DNA of 64,000 bases. Source: JAVBME01 sp031552765. GTDB taxonomy: Bacteria > Bacillota > Negativicutes > Acidaminococcales > JAISLQ01. The position numbers were made by a program, and so were the translations under genes. The notes below the pieces were generated by a model, which saw only the letters and a list, made by a program, of their open reading frames with translations, had not been told where the DNA came from and searched no databases. Shown here piece after piece: positions 49,356 to 61,817 of the stretch (positions are counted from its first letter, which is position 1; every line of letters starts with the position of its first letter). The stretch is from the NCBI GenBank assembly GCA_031552765.1, contig JAVBME010000005.1:1-64000 (forward strand), written 5' to 3'.

Positions 49356-51401
49356 TGTGTTATAATTACTTATAAATAACTATTATCCGAGAGGTTATCA
49401 TGGAGTTCAAATTACAGGCGCCCTTTAAGCCGACAGGCGACCAGCCGCAGGCGATAGATATGTTAGCAAAAGGTTTGCTGGCCGGAAAGGATAGCCAGGT
49501 ACTTTTGGGCGCTACCGGTACCGGCAAGACTTTTACCGTGGCTTCGGTCGTAGAAAAAGTTCAGCGCCCTACTTTGGTGCTTGCGCACAATAAAACTTTG
49601 GCAGCCCAACTAGCCAGTGAATTCAAAGAGTTTTTTCCGGATAATGCGGTGGAGTATTTTGTTTCTTATTATGACTATTACCAGCCGGAAGCCTACCTGC
49701 CGCAGACAGATACCTATATAGAAAAAGACGCTTCCATCAATGATGAGATTGACAAATTGCGCCATTCGGCGACCAGTTCTTTGTTCGAGCGGCGAGATGT
49801 GATAGTAGTGGCCAGCGTGTCGTGTATCTACGGTTTGGGCGCGCCGGACGACTACTATAAATTGGTGCTTTCTTTGCGCCCCGGCCAGGAGATAGAGCGG
49901 CAGGCAATATTGCGAAAGCTGGTCGATATCCAGTACAGCCGCAACGATTTGGTGCTGGCGCGCGGCAACTTCCGCGTGCGCGGGGACATCATAGAGGTCT
50001 TTCCGGCCGGCTACCATGACCGGGCGCTGAGGATACAGCTGTTTGGCGACGAAGTGGAAAAGATACAGGAAATAGACATAATTACAGGTGAGGTATTGGC
50101 TTCCCGCAGCCATATCGCCATTTATCCCGCCTCGCACTATGTAACTTCACGGGAAAATATGGAGCGGGCGCTAGTGGATATCGAGCGGGAACTGGAAGGA
50201 CGCCTCAAAGAACTAAACGAGAAAAACAAGCTGGTAGAGGCTCAGCGCCTGGAGCAGCGTGTGCGCTACGATATGGAAATGATGCGCGAGATGGGCTATT
50301 GCAGCGGCATTGAAAACTACTCCCGTCATCTGACCATGCGCGAAGCAGGTGAACCGCCGTTTACCCTTTTGGATTATTTTCCCGAGGATTTTTTGCTGGT
50401 CATCGACGAGTCGCACGTAACCATACCGCAGGTGCGGGCTATGCAGGCCGGCGACCGCTCCCGGAAAGACATGCTTGTGGAGCACGGCTTCCGGCTGCCG
50501 TCGGCTTACGACAACAGGCCGCTGACTTTTACCGAGTTTGAAAAACGGGTAGGCCAGACCATATACGTGTCGGCTACTCCCGCCGCTTACGAGTTGCAGC
50601 GGGCCCAGGCGGTGGCCGAACAGGTGATAAGGCCGACCGGCCTTCTCGACCCGCTGGTCGAGGTGCGGCCGATAAAAGGCCAGATGGACGACCTCTTAGG
50701 CGAGATAAACATCGTGGTGGGACGTAAAGAGCGCATACTCGTTACCACCCTGACCAAGAAGATGGCCGAAGGGCTGACCGAATACCTTGGCAGCATGGGC
50801 ATAAAAGTGCGCTACCTGCATTCGGACATCGTCACCCTGGAACGGGCGGAGATCATCCGCGACCTTAGGGCGGGGGAATTTGATGTACTAGTCGGTATAA
50901 ACCTGTTGCGCGAAGGGCTCGACCTGCCGGAAGTATCGCTCATCGCTATCTTGGATGCGGACAAGGAAGGCTTTTTGCGTTCGGAGACTTCGCTCGTCCA
51001 GACCATCGGCCGGGCGGCGCGCAATCAGAATGGTCGGGTCATCATGTATGCGGACGTTATAACCAAATCTATGAGAAACGCCATGGACGAAACTGCGCGG
51101 CGCAGGGACAAACAGGACGCTTACAACAAGGCGCGAGGCATCATCCCGCGTACGATCGAGAAAAAACTGCGCGACCTTATAACGATAACCAAAATAGCGG
51201 AAAAGGTCGATATATATAGCAGGAGTAAAGACGTCACCGCCGCTTCGCGCCAGGAACTGGAAAAACTGGTCAGACAGCTGGAAAAAGAGATGCGGCAAGC
51301 CGCGCAGGAGCTGGACTTTGAAAGCGCCGCGCTGTACCGCGACCGTCTGATAGAGGTGCGCGGTAAACTTTCCAGTAATATTGGAGGAAAACAGGGGAAA
51401 A

Positions 51402-54239
<2,838 letters not shown>

Positions 54240-54338
54240 AAAAACTTTGGATAGGTATGTTATCAGACCGCGGCAGCAATAAAAGAAAACGGGCGGGCGG
54301 CTCTGTCCGCCCCTACCAGTATACGGAGGAACTATCTC

Positions 54339-54398
54339 ATGGCTAATAGCGCGCCGATGAGAGCAGCCGAATATGATGCAAAGATGAATATACCATGA
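54339..54398 (+). CDS. 19-codon ORF coupled to uvrC
   Basis: ATG 54339 is preceded by ACGGAGGA at good spacing and reads 19 codons ('MANSAPMRAAEYDAKMNIP'). Its TGA (54396-54398) overlaps the uvrC ATG (54395) as ATGA. uvrC has no good ribosome-binding site of its own, so uvrC translation may depend on this small ORF. Upstream, between uvrA and this ORF, a GGGCGG/CCGCCC hairpin (about 54292-54312) without a T tract may limit read-through. The peptide itself resembles nothing I know. Confidence 0.55.
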   Translation: MANSAPMRAAEYDAKMNIP

Positions 54399-56200
54399 CG
54401 GAACAAAAATCCCTTATAGAAGAAAAACTAGCTCTTTTGCCCGCGCAGCCCGGTGTGTATTTGATGAAAAACGCTGCGGGCGATATCATATATGTGGGCA
54501 AGGCGGGTATATTACGCAACCGTGTCCGCAGCTATTTCCGGGCCAGCGGCCAGGCTGTGCCAAAAGTAGCGGTCATGACGACCCATATCGAGGATTTTGA
54601 ATACATAGTAACGGCCAACGAACTGGAAGCGCTCATACTAGAATGCAACCTGATAAAAAAGCACCGGCCGAAGTATAATATCCTTTTGAAAGATGATAAA
54701 AGTTACCCCTACCTGAAAGTGACGCTGGCGGAAGAATACCCGCGTATTTTTGCCACGCGCCGCGTGGTCAAAGACGGCTCGCGCTATTTTGGTCCTTATG
54801 TAAATGTAGGGGCGATGCACCAGACGGTAAAACTGCTCCGGGATATATTTCCCCTCAGGACTTGCCGGACGATGAGTGCCCGGCGTCCCTGCCTCGAGTA
54901 CCATATCAAAAGGTGCCTGGCGCCATGCGGCGGGCAGGTAGATAAACAAGAATACCGTAAGATGGTGGAAGGTATCTGCCTGGTACTGGAAGGGCACAGC
55001 GACGCTCTCTTAAAGCAGTTGAAAACCTCCATGCGCCAGGCTTCGGAAAGTATGGAGTATGAGCAGGCAGCTTGGCTGCGCGACCAGATATTAGCTTTGG
55101 AGAGCTTGAGCGAGCAGCAGACGGCGGTAACTGTGGCCGGGGACATGGATGCCATAGGACTGGCCCGGGATGAGGCCGGCGTTTGCATACAAGTGTTTTT
55201 TATACGTAGCGGCAAGATCGTCGGCCGCGACCATTTTCTTTTGAATGCCGGTCGGGAAGAGCAAGAAGAAGAGGTGCTGAGCGCTTTTATCAAGCAGTAT
55301 TACAGCGCGGCGGCGTTTATTCCCGGTGAAATAATTTTACCCGCCCCCCTGCCGGAGCAGGAAGAGCAGCTTTTGGCCGCATGGCTGGGTTCACTGGGTC
55401 GGCGAAAGGTGAAGCTGACCGCCCCTCAGCGGGGTTTGAAAAAAGACTTGCTGGCTATGGCGATGGAAAACGCCAGCGTGCTGCTCAAAGAAGAAGGGCG
55501 GAGAGTAAAGCAAAAAGAGCAGCAGCAACTGGCGGCAGTGGCATTATTGGCAAAATATCTTGGCTTGCAAGACACGCCCGCCAGGATAGACTGCTTTGAT
55601 ATATCGCACACACAGGGCGCGGAAACCGTGGCTTCCATGGTGGTATTCAAGGATGGACAGGAAAGCCGGCGCGATTACCGCCGCTACAAGATACAGTCGG
55701 CGGAAGGCAAGCCGGACGACTTTAAATCTATGGCCGAGGTAGTACTGCGCCGGTATAGAAAATACGAAAATTTGCCCGGCCTGGTCATCATCGACGGCGG
55801 CAAAGGCCAACTGAACGCGGCCCTCGAAGTGATCCGCGGTTTAGGGCTGGATATGCCGGTGGTGGGCCTCGCCAAACAATTTGAAGAGATTTTTTGCGAG
55901 GGCAAAAAAGAATCTTTGCGTCTGCCAGCCGATTCGCCGGCGCTGTATCTGGTACAGCGCATACGCGACGAGGCCCACCGCTTCGCGATCACCTATCACA
56001 GGAAACTGCGGGCCAAACGTAACATGGTATCCATACTTGACCACATCCCAGGCATAGGGCCGAAGCGGCGCCAGGCGTTGTGGCGGCATTTTGCTTCAAT
56101 AAAGGCGATAAAAGAGGCGTCTGTTGAAGAATTGCGCAAGGCGCCGGGCGTGGATGCAGGCAGTGCCAAAGCGGTGTATGATTTTTTCCGTTCTTTGTGA
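54395..56200 (+). CDS. uvrC: Excinuclease ABC subunit C
   Basis: 601 residues. UvrC makes both incisions in excision repair. The N-terminal GIY-YIG nuclease ('LPAQPGVYLMKNAAGDIIYVGKA'), a Cys cluster ('LRTCRTMSARRPCLEYHIKRCLAPC', possible Fe-S or metal site), a UVR motif (about 205-235), the RNase H-like nuclease ('IDCFDISHTQG', 'VIIDGGKGQLNAA') and C-terminal helix-hairpin-helix ('IPGIGPKRRQALWRHF') are in order. Having uvrC behind uvrBA puts the whole nuclease in one transcription unit. Confidence 0.96.
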   Translation: MTEQKSLIEEKLALLPAQPGVYLMKNAAGDIIYVGKAGILRNRVRSYFRASGQAVPKVAVMTTHIEDFEYIVTANELEALILECNLIKKHRPKYNILLKDDKSYPYLKVTLAEEYPRIFATRRVVKDGSRYFGPYVNVGAMHQTVKLLRDIFPLRTCRTMSARRPCLEYHIKRCLAPCGGQVDKQEYRKMVEGICLVLEGHSDALLKQLKTSMRQASESMEYEQAAWLRDQILALESLSEQQTAVTVAGDMDAIGLARDEAGVCIQVFFIRSGKIVGRDHFLLNAGREEQEEEVLSAFIKQYYSAAAFIPGEIILPAPLPEQEEQLLAAWLGSLGRRKVKLTAPQRGLKKDLLAMAMENASVLLKEEGRRVKQKEQQQLAAVALLAKYLGLQDTPARIDCFDISHTQGAETVASMVVFKDGQESRRDYRRYKIQSAEGKPDDFKSMAEVVLRRYRKYENLPGLVIIDGGKGQLNAALEVIRGLGLDMPVVGLAKQFEEIFCEGKKESLRLPADSPALYLVQRIRDEAHRFAITYHRKLRAKRNMVSILDHIPGIGPKRRQALWRHFASIKAIKEASVEELRKAPGVDAGSAKAVYDFFRSL

Positions 56201-56233
56201 CCGCCGACAGATCAAAATAAGGAGGTTAGGTTG

Positions 56234-58111
56234 ATGAACAAGAAAAAAACGACGTTTTCCGTGTCATATTTCCTGCTGGCGCTGCTCCTGACATGGCTTA
56301 TCAACGACTCCATAGTCAAACCGTATGTCGTCAAGGAAACGGAAGTCAGCTACAATGCTTTTCTCGATGATTTGAACAAGGGCGAAGTGAATAATGTCGT
56401 TTTGACCGATGACCGTATAATTTTTGAACTGAAGAGCGGCGAGAACAAAGAGGTGACGCGCAATACCGTCCGGGTTGACGACAAAGAACTCATCAACCGT
56501 CTGGTAGAGAAGAAAGTTACTTTTTCCGGGCAAAAAGCCAACCAGACCGCACTGGGCGCCATGCTGGGCTGGATATTGCCTTTCCTGCCCTTTGCCCTCC
56601 TGTACTATTTTATCTATAAAAGGATGAGCGGCGACGGCCCGGGGGGCGGCGTCATGTCCTTCGGGCAGAATAAGGCGCGTGAAATACAAGGCGAGCTGAT
56701 GGGTATAACTTTCGGCGATGTCGGCGGCGTGGGCGAAGCGGAAACCGAGCTGAAAGAGATAATAGAATATTTGAAAAACCCGGCTAAATTCGAGCGTTTG
56801 GGCGCCAAACTGCCTAAAGGCATACTTTTAGTGGGGCCTCCCGGCACAGGCAAGACCCTTTTAGCTAAAGCAACCGCCGGCGAGGCGGGGGTACCATTTT
56901 TCTCCATAACCGGTTCCAGTTTTGTCGAAATGTTTGTCGGCGTAGGCGCGGCACGCGTGCGTGACCTGTTTGAGCAGGCGAAGGCCAAGGCGCCGTGCAT
57001 TATCTTTATTGACGAGGTGGATGCGATCGGGCAGGCGCGCAATACTATAGCCGGCTTTGGCAGCAACAGCGAGCAGGAGAGTACGCTCAACCAACTGTTG
57101 TCGGAAATGGACGGCTTTCAGTCCAACTCCGGCGTAGTCATCATGGCGGCCACCAACCGCCCGGAAATCCTCGACCAGGCCTTGGTGCGACCTGGACGTT
57201 TCGACCGGCAGATACAGGTCGTGCTGCCGGATGAGGCCGGACGCCTGCACATCCTCAAAATACACACCAAAGGCATGCCGCTAGCCGAGGATGTCGACCT
57301 GGGGCGCATCGCCAAAATAACACCGGGTTTTTCCGGGGCCGACCTGGCCAATATTGCCAATGAAGCTTCTCTGCTGGCGGTCAGGCATGACGCGGAAGAA
57401 ATAAGCATGGGCAATTTTGACCAGGCTATCGAGCGCGTGGTGGCCGGTTTGCAGCGAAAAACCCCCCTGGCGGCGGAAGTGCGGCGCAAGGTCGCTTACC
57501 ACGAAGTGGGGCATGCTTTGGCGGCATTTTATATGACCGGGGCCGACCCCGTGCATAAGGTGAGCATAATACCCACTGCCAAAGGAGCGCTGGGCTATAC
57601 CCTGCAAATGCCGGAAGAAGATAAATACCTGATAAGCGAATCTGAACTCAAAACGCGCATGGCGGTCATGCTGGGCGGCCGGGCGGCTGAACGGCTGATC
57701 TTTGGCGAAGTGTCGACAGGCGCGGCCAACGACCTTGAGCGTGTGACGGACATCGCCCGGCGCATGGTTACAGAGTTCGGCATGTCCAAGGAGGTCGGCC
57801 CGGTAAGGTATGCCGCGCCGGCGGCGCAATATCTGCGCACAGGTTCCGGCGGCCGCAACGACCTTAGCCCGGAAACTTTGAAAAATATCGATGATGAAAT
57901 CAAAAAACTGGTGGAAGAAGCTCAGCAAAAAGCCGAACATATATTGTGCCGGCATGAAAAAGTGTTGCACGAAGTGGCAAGTGTGCTGCAACACGAAGAA
58001 GTTATTTCCGGCGACCGGATAAAGGGAATCGCGGCCGATGAGCAAAATTTGGCCGCTCCTGACATCAAGACCGGCTGCACCGAATTTTCTTGCGGCGAAA
58101 AATGCAACTAA
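56234..58111 (+). CDS. ftsH: ATP-dependent zinc metalloprotease FtsH
   Basis: 625 residues. Two N-terminal membrane helices (about 9-26 and 108-126) flank a periplasmic domain. The AAA+ module has Walker A 'GPPGTGKT' (near 200), pore loop 'SSFVEMFVGVGAARVRDLF' and Arg fingers 'RPGRFDRQ'. The zinc site is 'HEVGHA' (near 423), where most FtsH have HEAGH. It degrades misfolded membrane proteins. ATG 56234 has GGAGG at 8 bases. The C-terminus ends with a short Cys-containing tail ('GCTEFSCGEKC'). Its place after uvrC rather than tilS-hpt suggests it may be a second FtsH paralogue. Confidence 0.94.
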   Translation: MNKKKTTFSVSYFLLALLLTWLINDSIVKPYVVKETEVSYNAFLDDLNKGEVNNVVLTDDRIIFELKSGENKEVTRNTVRVDDKELINRLVEKKVTFSGQKANQTALGAMLGWILPFLPFALLYYFIYKRMSGDGPGGGVMSFGQNKAREIQGELMGITFGDVGGVGEAETELKEIIEYLKNPAKFERLGAKLPKGILLVGPPGTGKTLLAKATAGEAGVPFFSITGSSFVEMFVGVGAARVRDLFEQAKAKAPCIIFIDEVDAIGQARNTIAGFGSNSEQESTLNQLLSEMDGFQSNSGVVIMAATNRPEILDQALVRPGRFDRQIQVVLPDEAGRLHILKIHTKGMPLAEDVDLGRIAKITPGFSGADLANIANEASLLAVRHDAEEISMGNFDQAIERVVAGLQRKTPLAAEVRRKVAYHEVGHALAAFYMTGADPVHKVSIIPTAKGALGYTLQMPEEDKYLISESELKTRMAVMLGGRAAERLIFGEVSTGAANDLERVTDIARRMVTEFGMSKEVGPVRYAAPAAQYLRTGSGGRNDLSPETLKNIDDEIKKLVEEAQQKAEHILCRHEKVLHEVASVLQHEEVISGDRIKGIAADEQNLAAPDIKTGCTEFSCGEKCN

Positions 58112-58185
58112 ATAAATTTTATTTATGTTAAACATTATAATATAATGAAGTATGGATGTAATTTTACATGCCCAAAAGGGGAAAT

Positions 58186-58689
58186 ATGAAATTTATCGGC
58201 GACGGTTACGCAAGATACGTCATGCATACGGATTGGGGCCTTTGGGAAACGGTCTGGTCAGATGCCGGTCTGGTGGTATTGGAGTTCCCGGTAGCGGGTG
58301 AAATGGATTTGCAGTGGCCTAATATTCCGCTTTTTGCAGGCAATGATTTGAGCAGTCATTTGGAAAAAGCGCTGAAGCTTTATTTAAAAGGCGTACATAC
58401 GGTTTTTGCCGTGCCGCTCGACTTGCGCAACTGCACTCCTTTTCAAAAGAAGGTTTACCAGGCCGCTTGCGGGCTGGGCTATGGCGAAACCGCCAGTTAT
58501 GGGGATATCGCCAGGCGTATTGGCAAGCCTGGTGGCGCCAGGGCGGTAGGACAGGCGCTCAGCAAAAACCCCTTGCCGCTTGTTGTGCCCTGCCATAGGG
58601 TATTAGGCGCGGATGGCGCCCTGACAGGGTTCGGCAGTGGGCTGAATATGAAAAAGGCCCTGCTCTTGCTGGAGTCGTCTGCCGATTGA
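58186..58689 (+). CDS. ogt: Methylated-DNA--protein-cysteine S-methyltransferase
   Basis: 167 residues. It repairs O6-alkylguanine by transferring the alkyl group to its own Cys in 'VVPCHRVLGADG'. 'TPFQKKVYQAACGLGYGETASYGDIARRIGKPGGARAVGQALSKNPL' is the DNA-binding helix-turn-helix and Arg finger. The N-terminal part is divergent and of the short Ogt type. ATG 58186 with AAAAGGGGA upstream. TATAAT boxes occur 40-50 bases upstream, so it probably has its own promoter. Confidence 0.93.
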   Translation: MKFIGDGYARYVMHTDWGLWETVWSDAGLVVLEFPVAGEMDLQWPNIPLFAGNDLSSHLEKALKLYLKGVHTVFAVPLDLRNCTPFQKKVYQAACGLGYGETASYGDIARRIGKPGGARAVGQALSKNPLPLVVPCHRVLGADGALTGFGSGLNMKKALLLLESSAD

Positions 58690-58713
58690 AAGTTTATAAT
58701 AAAGGATAATACG

Positions 58714-59511
58714 ATGAAGATAAAACTTATTGCCTGTGATGTCGACGGCACCCTTTTAGGAAAAAAACTGGTTTTATCCGGCCGCCTGAAAAGTGTGGTA
58801 AAAGAAGCCGGGGAACGCGGCGTGGCCTTTTGTATCGCTACTGGAAGGATGTTTTCTTCGGCGTTGCCGTTCGCCCAGGAGTTGGGACTGTCTACTCCCC
58901 TCATAGCCTACAATGGCGCCTTGGTCAAAAATGCCGCCACACATGAACTATATGACGCCAATCCTTTGGATATAGAAGTAGCGGGGGAAATACTCGCCTT
59001 GTGTGAAAAGAAGGGTTGGTATATTCAAAAATATCTTAACGACCGGCTTTACGTAGCGGAAGTCACAGAGGCCGGCCGCGCGTATGCTGTACGCACAAAT
59101 GTGGAGATAAATCCGGAAGGCGGCGCATTTTACCGCCTGGCTACTGCTCCGCACAAGCTTATGATGATCGCGGAGCCTGAAGAGTCGCTGTTAATAAAAA
59201 AAGAACTGGCGGAAGTATTTGGCGAAAGGCTGGCGATAACTAGCTCTAACCCCCGTTTTATCGAACTGGTGCAGCCGGGCGTCAATAAGGGGACGGCTCT
59301 TGCCCACTTGGCGGCCAAGCTTTCTTTGCGGCCAGCGGAAATTATGGCGATAGGCGACGCCCACAACGACCTTGAAATGGTAAAATTTGCCGGGATCGGC
59401 GTAGCTGTGGCTAATGCCGCGCCAGAACTGAAAGAGGCGGCGCGCTTTGTCTCGGCTGCTTGCGAAGAAGATGGGGCGGCTTTGGCGATAGAAAAATTTG
59501 TTTTACACTGA
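58714..59511 (+). CDS. Cof-type HAD-superfamily phosphatase
   Basis: 265 residues. HAD motif I 'ACDVDGTLLGKK' near residue 9, motif II 'IATGRMFSSA', motif III Lys in 'PGVNKGTAL' and motif IV 'AIGDAHNDLEMV', with the C2-type cap of the Cof/YbiV group. Such enzymes dephosphorylate sugar phosphates, FMN precursors or nucleotides; the substrate is not readable. It lies 24 bases after ogt in the same direction. Confidence 0.9.
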   Translation: MKIKLIACDVDGTLLGKKLVLSGRLKSVVKEAGERGVAFCIATGRMFSSALPFAQELGLSTPLIAYNGALVKNAATHELYDANPLDIEVAGEILALCEKKGWYIQKYLNDRLYVAEVTEAGRAYAVRTNVEINPEGGAFYRLATAPHKLMMIAEPEESLLIKKELAEVFGERLAITSSNPRFIELVQPGVNKGTALAHLAAKLSLRPAEIMAIGDAHNDLEMVKFAGIGVAVANAAPELKEAARFVSAACEEDGAALAIEKFVLH

Positions 59512-59539
59512 CGGCTGTTCTAACTGGGAGGGGAATCCA

Positions 59540-60370
59540 TTGAAAATAACTGTTTTGGTAGAAAATACTGTGAGTACAAAGGCGCCGGCCGGGCTTTTGG
59601 GTCAGCACGGGCTATCCATGCTGTTGGAGATACCCGGCAGCGGGCGGATACTGTTTGATACCGGTCAGACGGATATTTTGCTGGAAAACCTTTTACTTAT
59701 GGATATATTGCCTGACAGCATAGATTACATAGTGCTCAGTCACGGCCATTTTGACCATTGCGGCGGTTTGAACGCCATTTTTAAAGCCCGCCAGCTGCCG
59801 GCCACTGTATTTGCCGGGCCAAATATTTTTTCCGCCCGTTATGCTAGGTCTACTGGCGGCGGTTACCGCCATATCGGCATACCCTATACCAAAGAACACC
59901 TGGCTTCTAGCGGCGCGGAGTTTATTTTTACCTACGGACCCTGCCAAATGCGGGAAAACATCTGGCTGAGCGGCCCTATACCCAGAACTACGGAATTCGA
60001 AGCGCAAAATACTACGCTACTTGATATCGCTAAACAACCGGATGGGTTTTCCGACGAAATAGCCATCTATCTTGTGCAGCCGGAAGGCTTGGTAGTGGTT
60101 ACCGGCTGTTCGCACCGCGGTTTGATAAATACCATAAAATACGGGCAGCAAGTGACAGGCGTGGAAAAAGTCCATGCCGTGGTAGGTGGGTCGCATCTGG
60201 AGCCGGCCAGCTTGCCGCAGCAGGAAGAAACGATAAAAGTTTTGCGGGAAATGGAGCCTGACATAATCGCTCTTAACCATTGCACGGGTATACAGCTACA
60301 GGCACAGTTGCAGAGCGTTTTCGGCGCGAGATTTGTCGCGGCGAACGCTGGCAGCATAATAAATTTATGA
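59540..60370 (+). CDS. Metallo-beta-lactamase fold hydrolase
   Basis: 276 residues. The zinc motif 'LSHGHFDHCGGLN' (near residue 70) and 'VTGCSHRGLINTI' with 'LNHCTGIQL' match the MBL group similar to dihydropterin/RFA-P synthase-type proteins. Start at TTG 59540 with GGGAGGGG 7 bases upstream; earlier in-frame codons overlap the preceding gene. The reaction is unknown. It lies between a Cof phosphatase and an L-cysteine desulfidase-like gene, 14 bases before the latter. Confidence 0.85.
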   Translation: MKITVLVENTVSTKAPAGLLGQHGLSMLLEIPGSGRILFDTGQTDILLENLLLMDILPDSIDYIVLSHGHFDHCGGLNAIFKARQLPATVFAGPNIFSARYARSTGGGYRHIGIPYTKEHLASSGAEFIFTYGPCQMRENIWLSGPIPRTTEFEAQNTTLLDIAKQPDGFSDEIAIYLVQPEGLVVVTGCSHRGLINTIKYGQQVTGVEKVHAVVGGSHLEPASLPQQEETIKVLREMEPDIIALNHCTGIQLQAQLQSVFGARFVAANAGSIINL

Positions 60371-60383
60371 AAAAGGAATTGTT

Positions 60384-61658
60384 ATGGAAAAGCAATTATA
60401 TGATACATATCTGGCAATTTTAGAGGGAGATATGGTAACCGCTCTGGGCTGCACCGAACCGATAGCCGTGGCGTACGCCGCAGCCAAAGCGCGACAGGTG
60501 TTGGGAGTTATGCCGGAAAAATGCGTAGTGTCATGCAGCGGCAACATTGTCAAAAATGTAAAAGGCGTAGTTGTGCCTAATTCAGGCGGCCTTAAAGGCA
60601 TAGAAGCGGCGGCTGTATTGGGGATAGTCGGCGGCGACGCCGAACGGTCGCTTACTGTTTTAGAAACGGTAACCGACGAAGACAGGCAGGCCGCGCAAAA
60701 ACTTTTGCAGGACGACTTTTGCCGTTGCGTGCTCCTCGAGGGGGTGCCCGGTCTTTATATATCGGTCGCTTTGTCGGCCAAAGACGGCTCGGCGCAAGTG
60801 GATATACAGGACTACCATACGAATATAGTAAAAATAAAGAAAAACGGCGCAGATATATTTGCCGCGTCCGCCGCCCCGGTGCACAGTGATACCGCTACGC
60901 CGGACAGGTCGCTGTTGAACGTGAAGGATATCCTTCAATTTGCCGAAGAAGTGCAGATGGAGGATATAGAAGAGGTAATAACCCAGCAGATAGATTATAA
61001 CAGCACTATCGCCAGGGAAGGCCTGGCGCATCCTTACGGCGTACAGGTGGGGCGCAGCCTTTTAGCCGAAGGCGCCGGCGATGTAAAGACCAGGGCCAAG
61101 GCGGCGGCCGCCGCCGGCTCAGACGCCAGGATGAGCGGCTGCGCTTTGCCTGTAGTCATCAACTCCGGTAGCGGCAACCAGGGCATAACTGTCACCATGC
61201 CTGTGGTGGAATACGCCAAGGAGTACCGGGTCGGTAAGGAAAAACTATACCGGGCTCTGGTTGTGAGCAACCTTGTAGCCATACACCAGAAAAAATACAT
61301 AGGCAGCTTGTCCGCCTATTGCGGCGTTGTCAGCGCGGCCTGCGGCAGCGGTACAGGTATTGCCTACTTATTGGGTTACTCATATGAAGAGATTTGCGAC
61401 GTTATAACAAACACTATCGCGACCATCGGCGGTATGGTGTGTGACGGCGCCAAGCCTTCGTGCGCCGCCAAGATTGCTGCGGCGGTCGATACCGCTATCA
61501 TGGCGCTCAATCTCAGCCGAAAAAAACTCGTCTTCCAGCCGGGCGAAGGCCTGGTAAAGGATGATGTGGAAAAGACTATCGCCAGTATCGGTTATATGGG
61601 CAGGGAAGGCATGAAAACGACCGATGTGGAAATTTTGAAAATCATGCTGGAAAAGTAA
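60384..61658 (+). CDS. L-cysteine desulfidase family protein (CdsB/YhaM, UPF0597)
   Basis: 424 residues. The family has an oxygen-sensitive 4Fe-4S cluster and splits L-cysteine into pyruvate, ammonia and sulfide. The conserved motifs are 'ALGCTEPIAVAYAAAKA', 'NSGGLKGIEAAAVLG', 'MSGCALPVVINSGSGNQGI' and 'GGMVCDGAKPSCAAKIAAAVD', which include the likely cluster Cys. Related L-serine dehydratase alpha subunits share the last motif, so a serine substrate is a lesser possibility. AAAGGAATT precedes the ATG. A strong terminator follows. Confidence 0.87.
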   Translation: MEKQLYDTYLAILEGDMVTALGCTEPIAVAYAAAKARQVLGVMPEKCVVSCSGNIVKNVKGVVVPNSGGLKGIEAAAVLGIVGGDAERSLTVLETVTDEDRQAAQKLLQDDFCRCVLLEGVPGLYISVALSAKDGSAQVDIQDYHTNIVKIKKNGADIFAASAAPVHSDTATPDRSLLNVKDILQFAEEVQMEDIEEVITQQIDYNSTIAREGLAHPYGVQVGRSLLAEGAGDVKTRAKAAAAAGSDARMSGCALPVVINSGSGNQGITVTMPVVEYAKEYRVGKEKLYRALVVSNLVAIHQKKYIGSLSAYCGVVSAACGSGTGIAYLLGYSYEEICDVITNTIATIGGMVCDGAKPSCAAKIAAAVDTAIMALNLSRKKLVFQPGEGLVKDDVEKTIASIGYMGREGMKTTDVEILKIMLEK

Positions 61659-61664
61659 ATAGTT

Positions 61665-61709
61665 AAAAACTCCCGCGCTAAAATTATTATTGTCGGCGGG
61701 AGTTTTTTT
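61665..61709 (+). terminator. Intrinsic terminator after the cysteine desulfidase gene
   Basis: AAAAACTCCCGC pairs with GCGGGAGTTTTT around a 19-base AT-rich loop, and the T run extends past the stem. Confidence 0.85.
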
Positions 61710-61735
61710 ATAAAAATTATGTTTATTTGTTTATG

Positions 61736-61764
61736 TTGCAATATTTTGGTGTTGCACCGATAAT
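61736..61764 (+). promoter_or_regulatory. Promoter of the large helicase gene
   Basis: TTGCAA (61736-61741) and GATAAT (61759-61764) are 17 bases apart, just after the preceding terminator. Confidence 0.6.
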
Positions 61765-61817
61765 AATCATAGAGGTTTTTTGTTCGATAACTGCTGAAAA
61801 GCGAGGTATGGGAAAAG

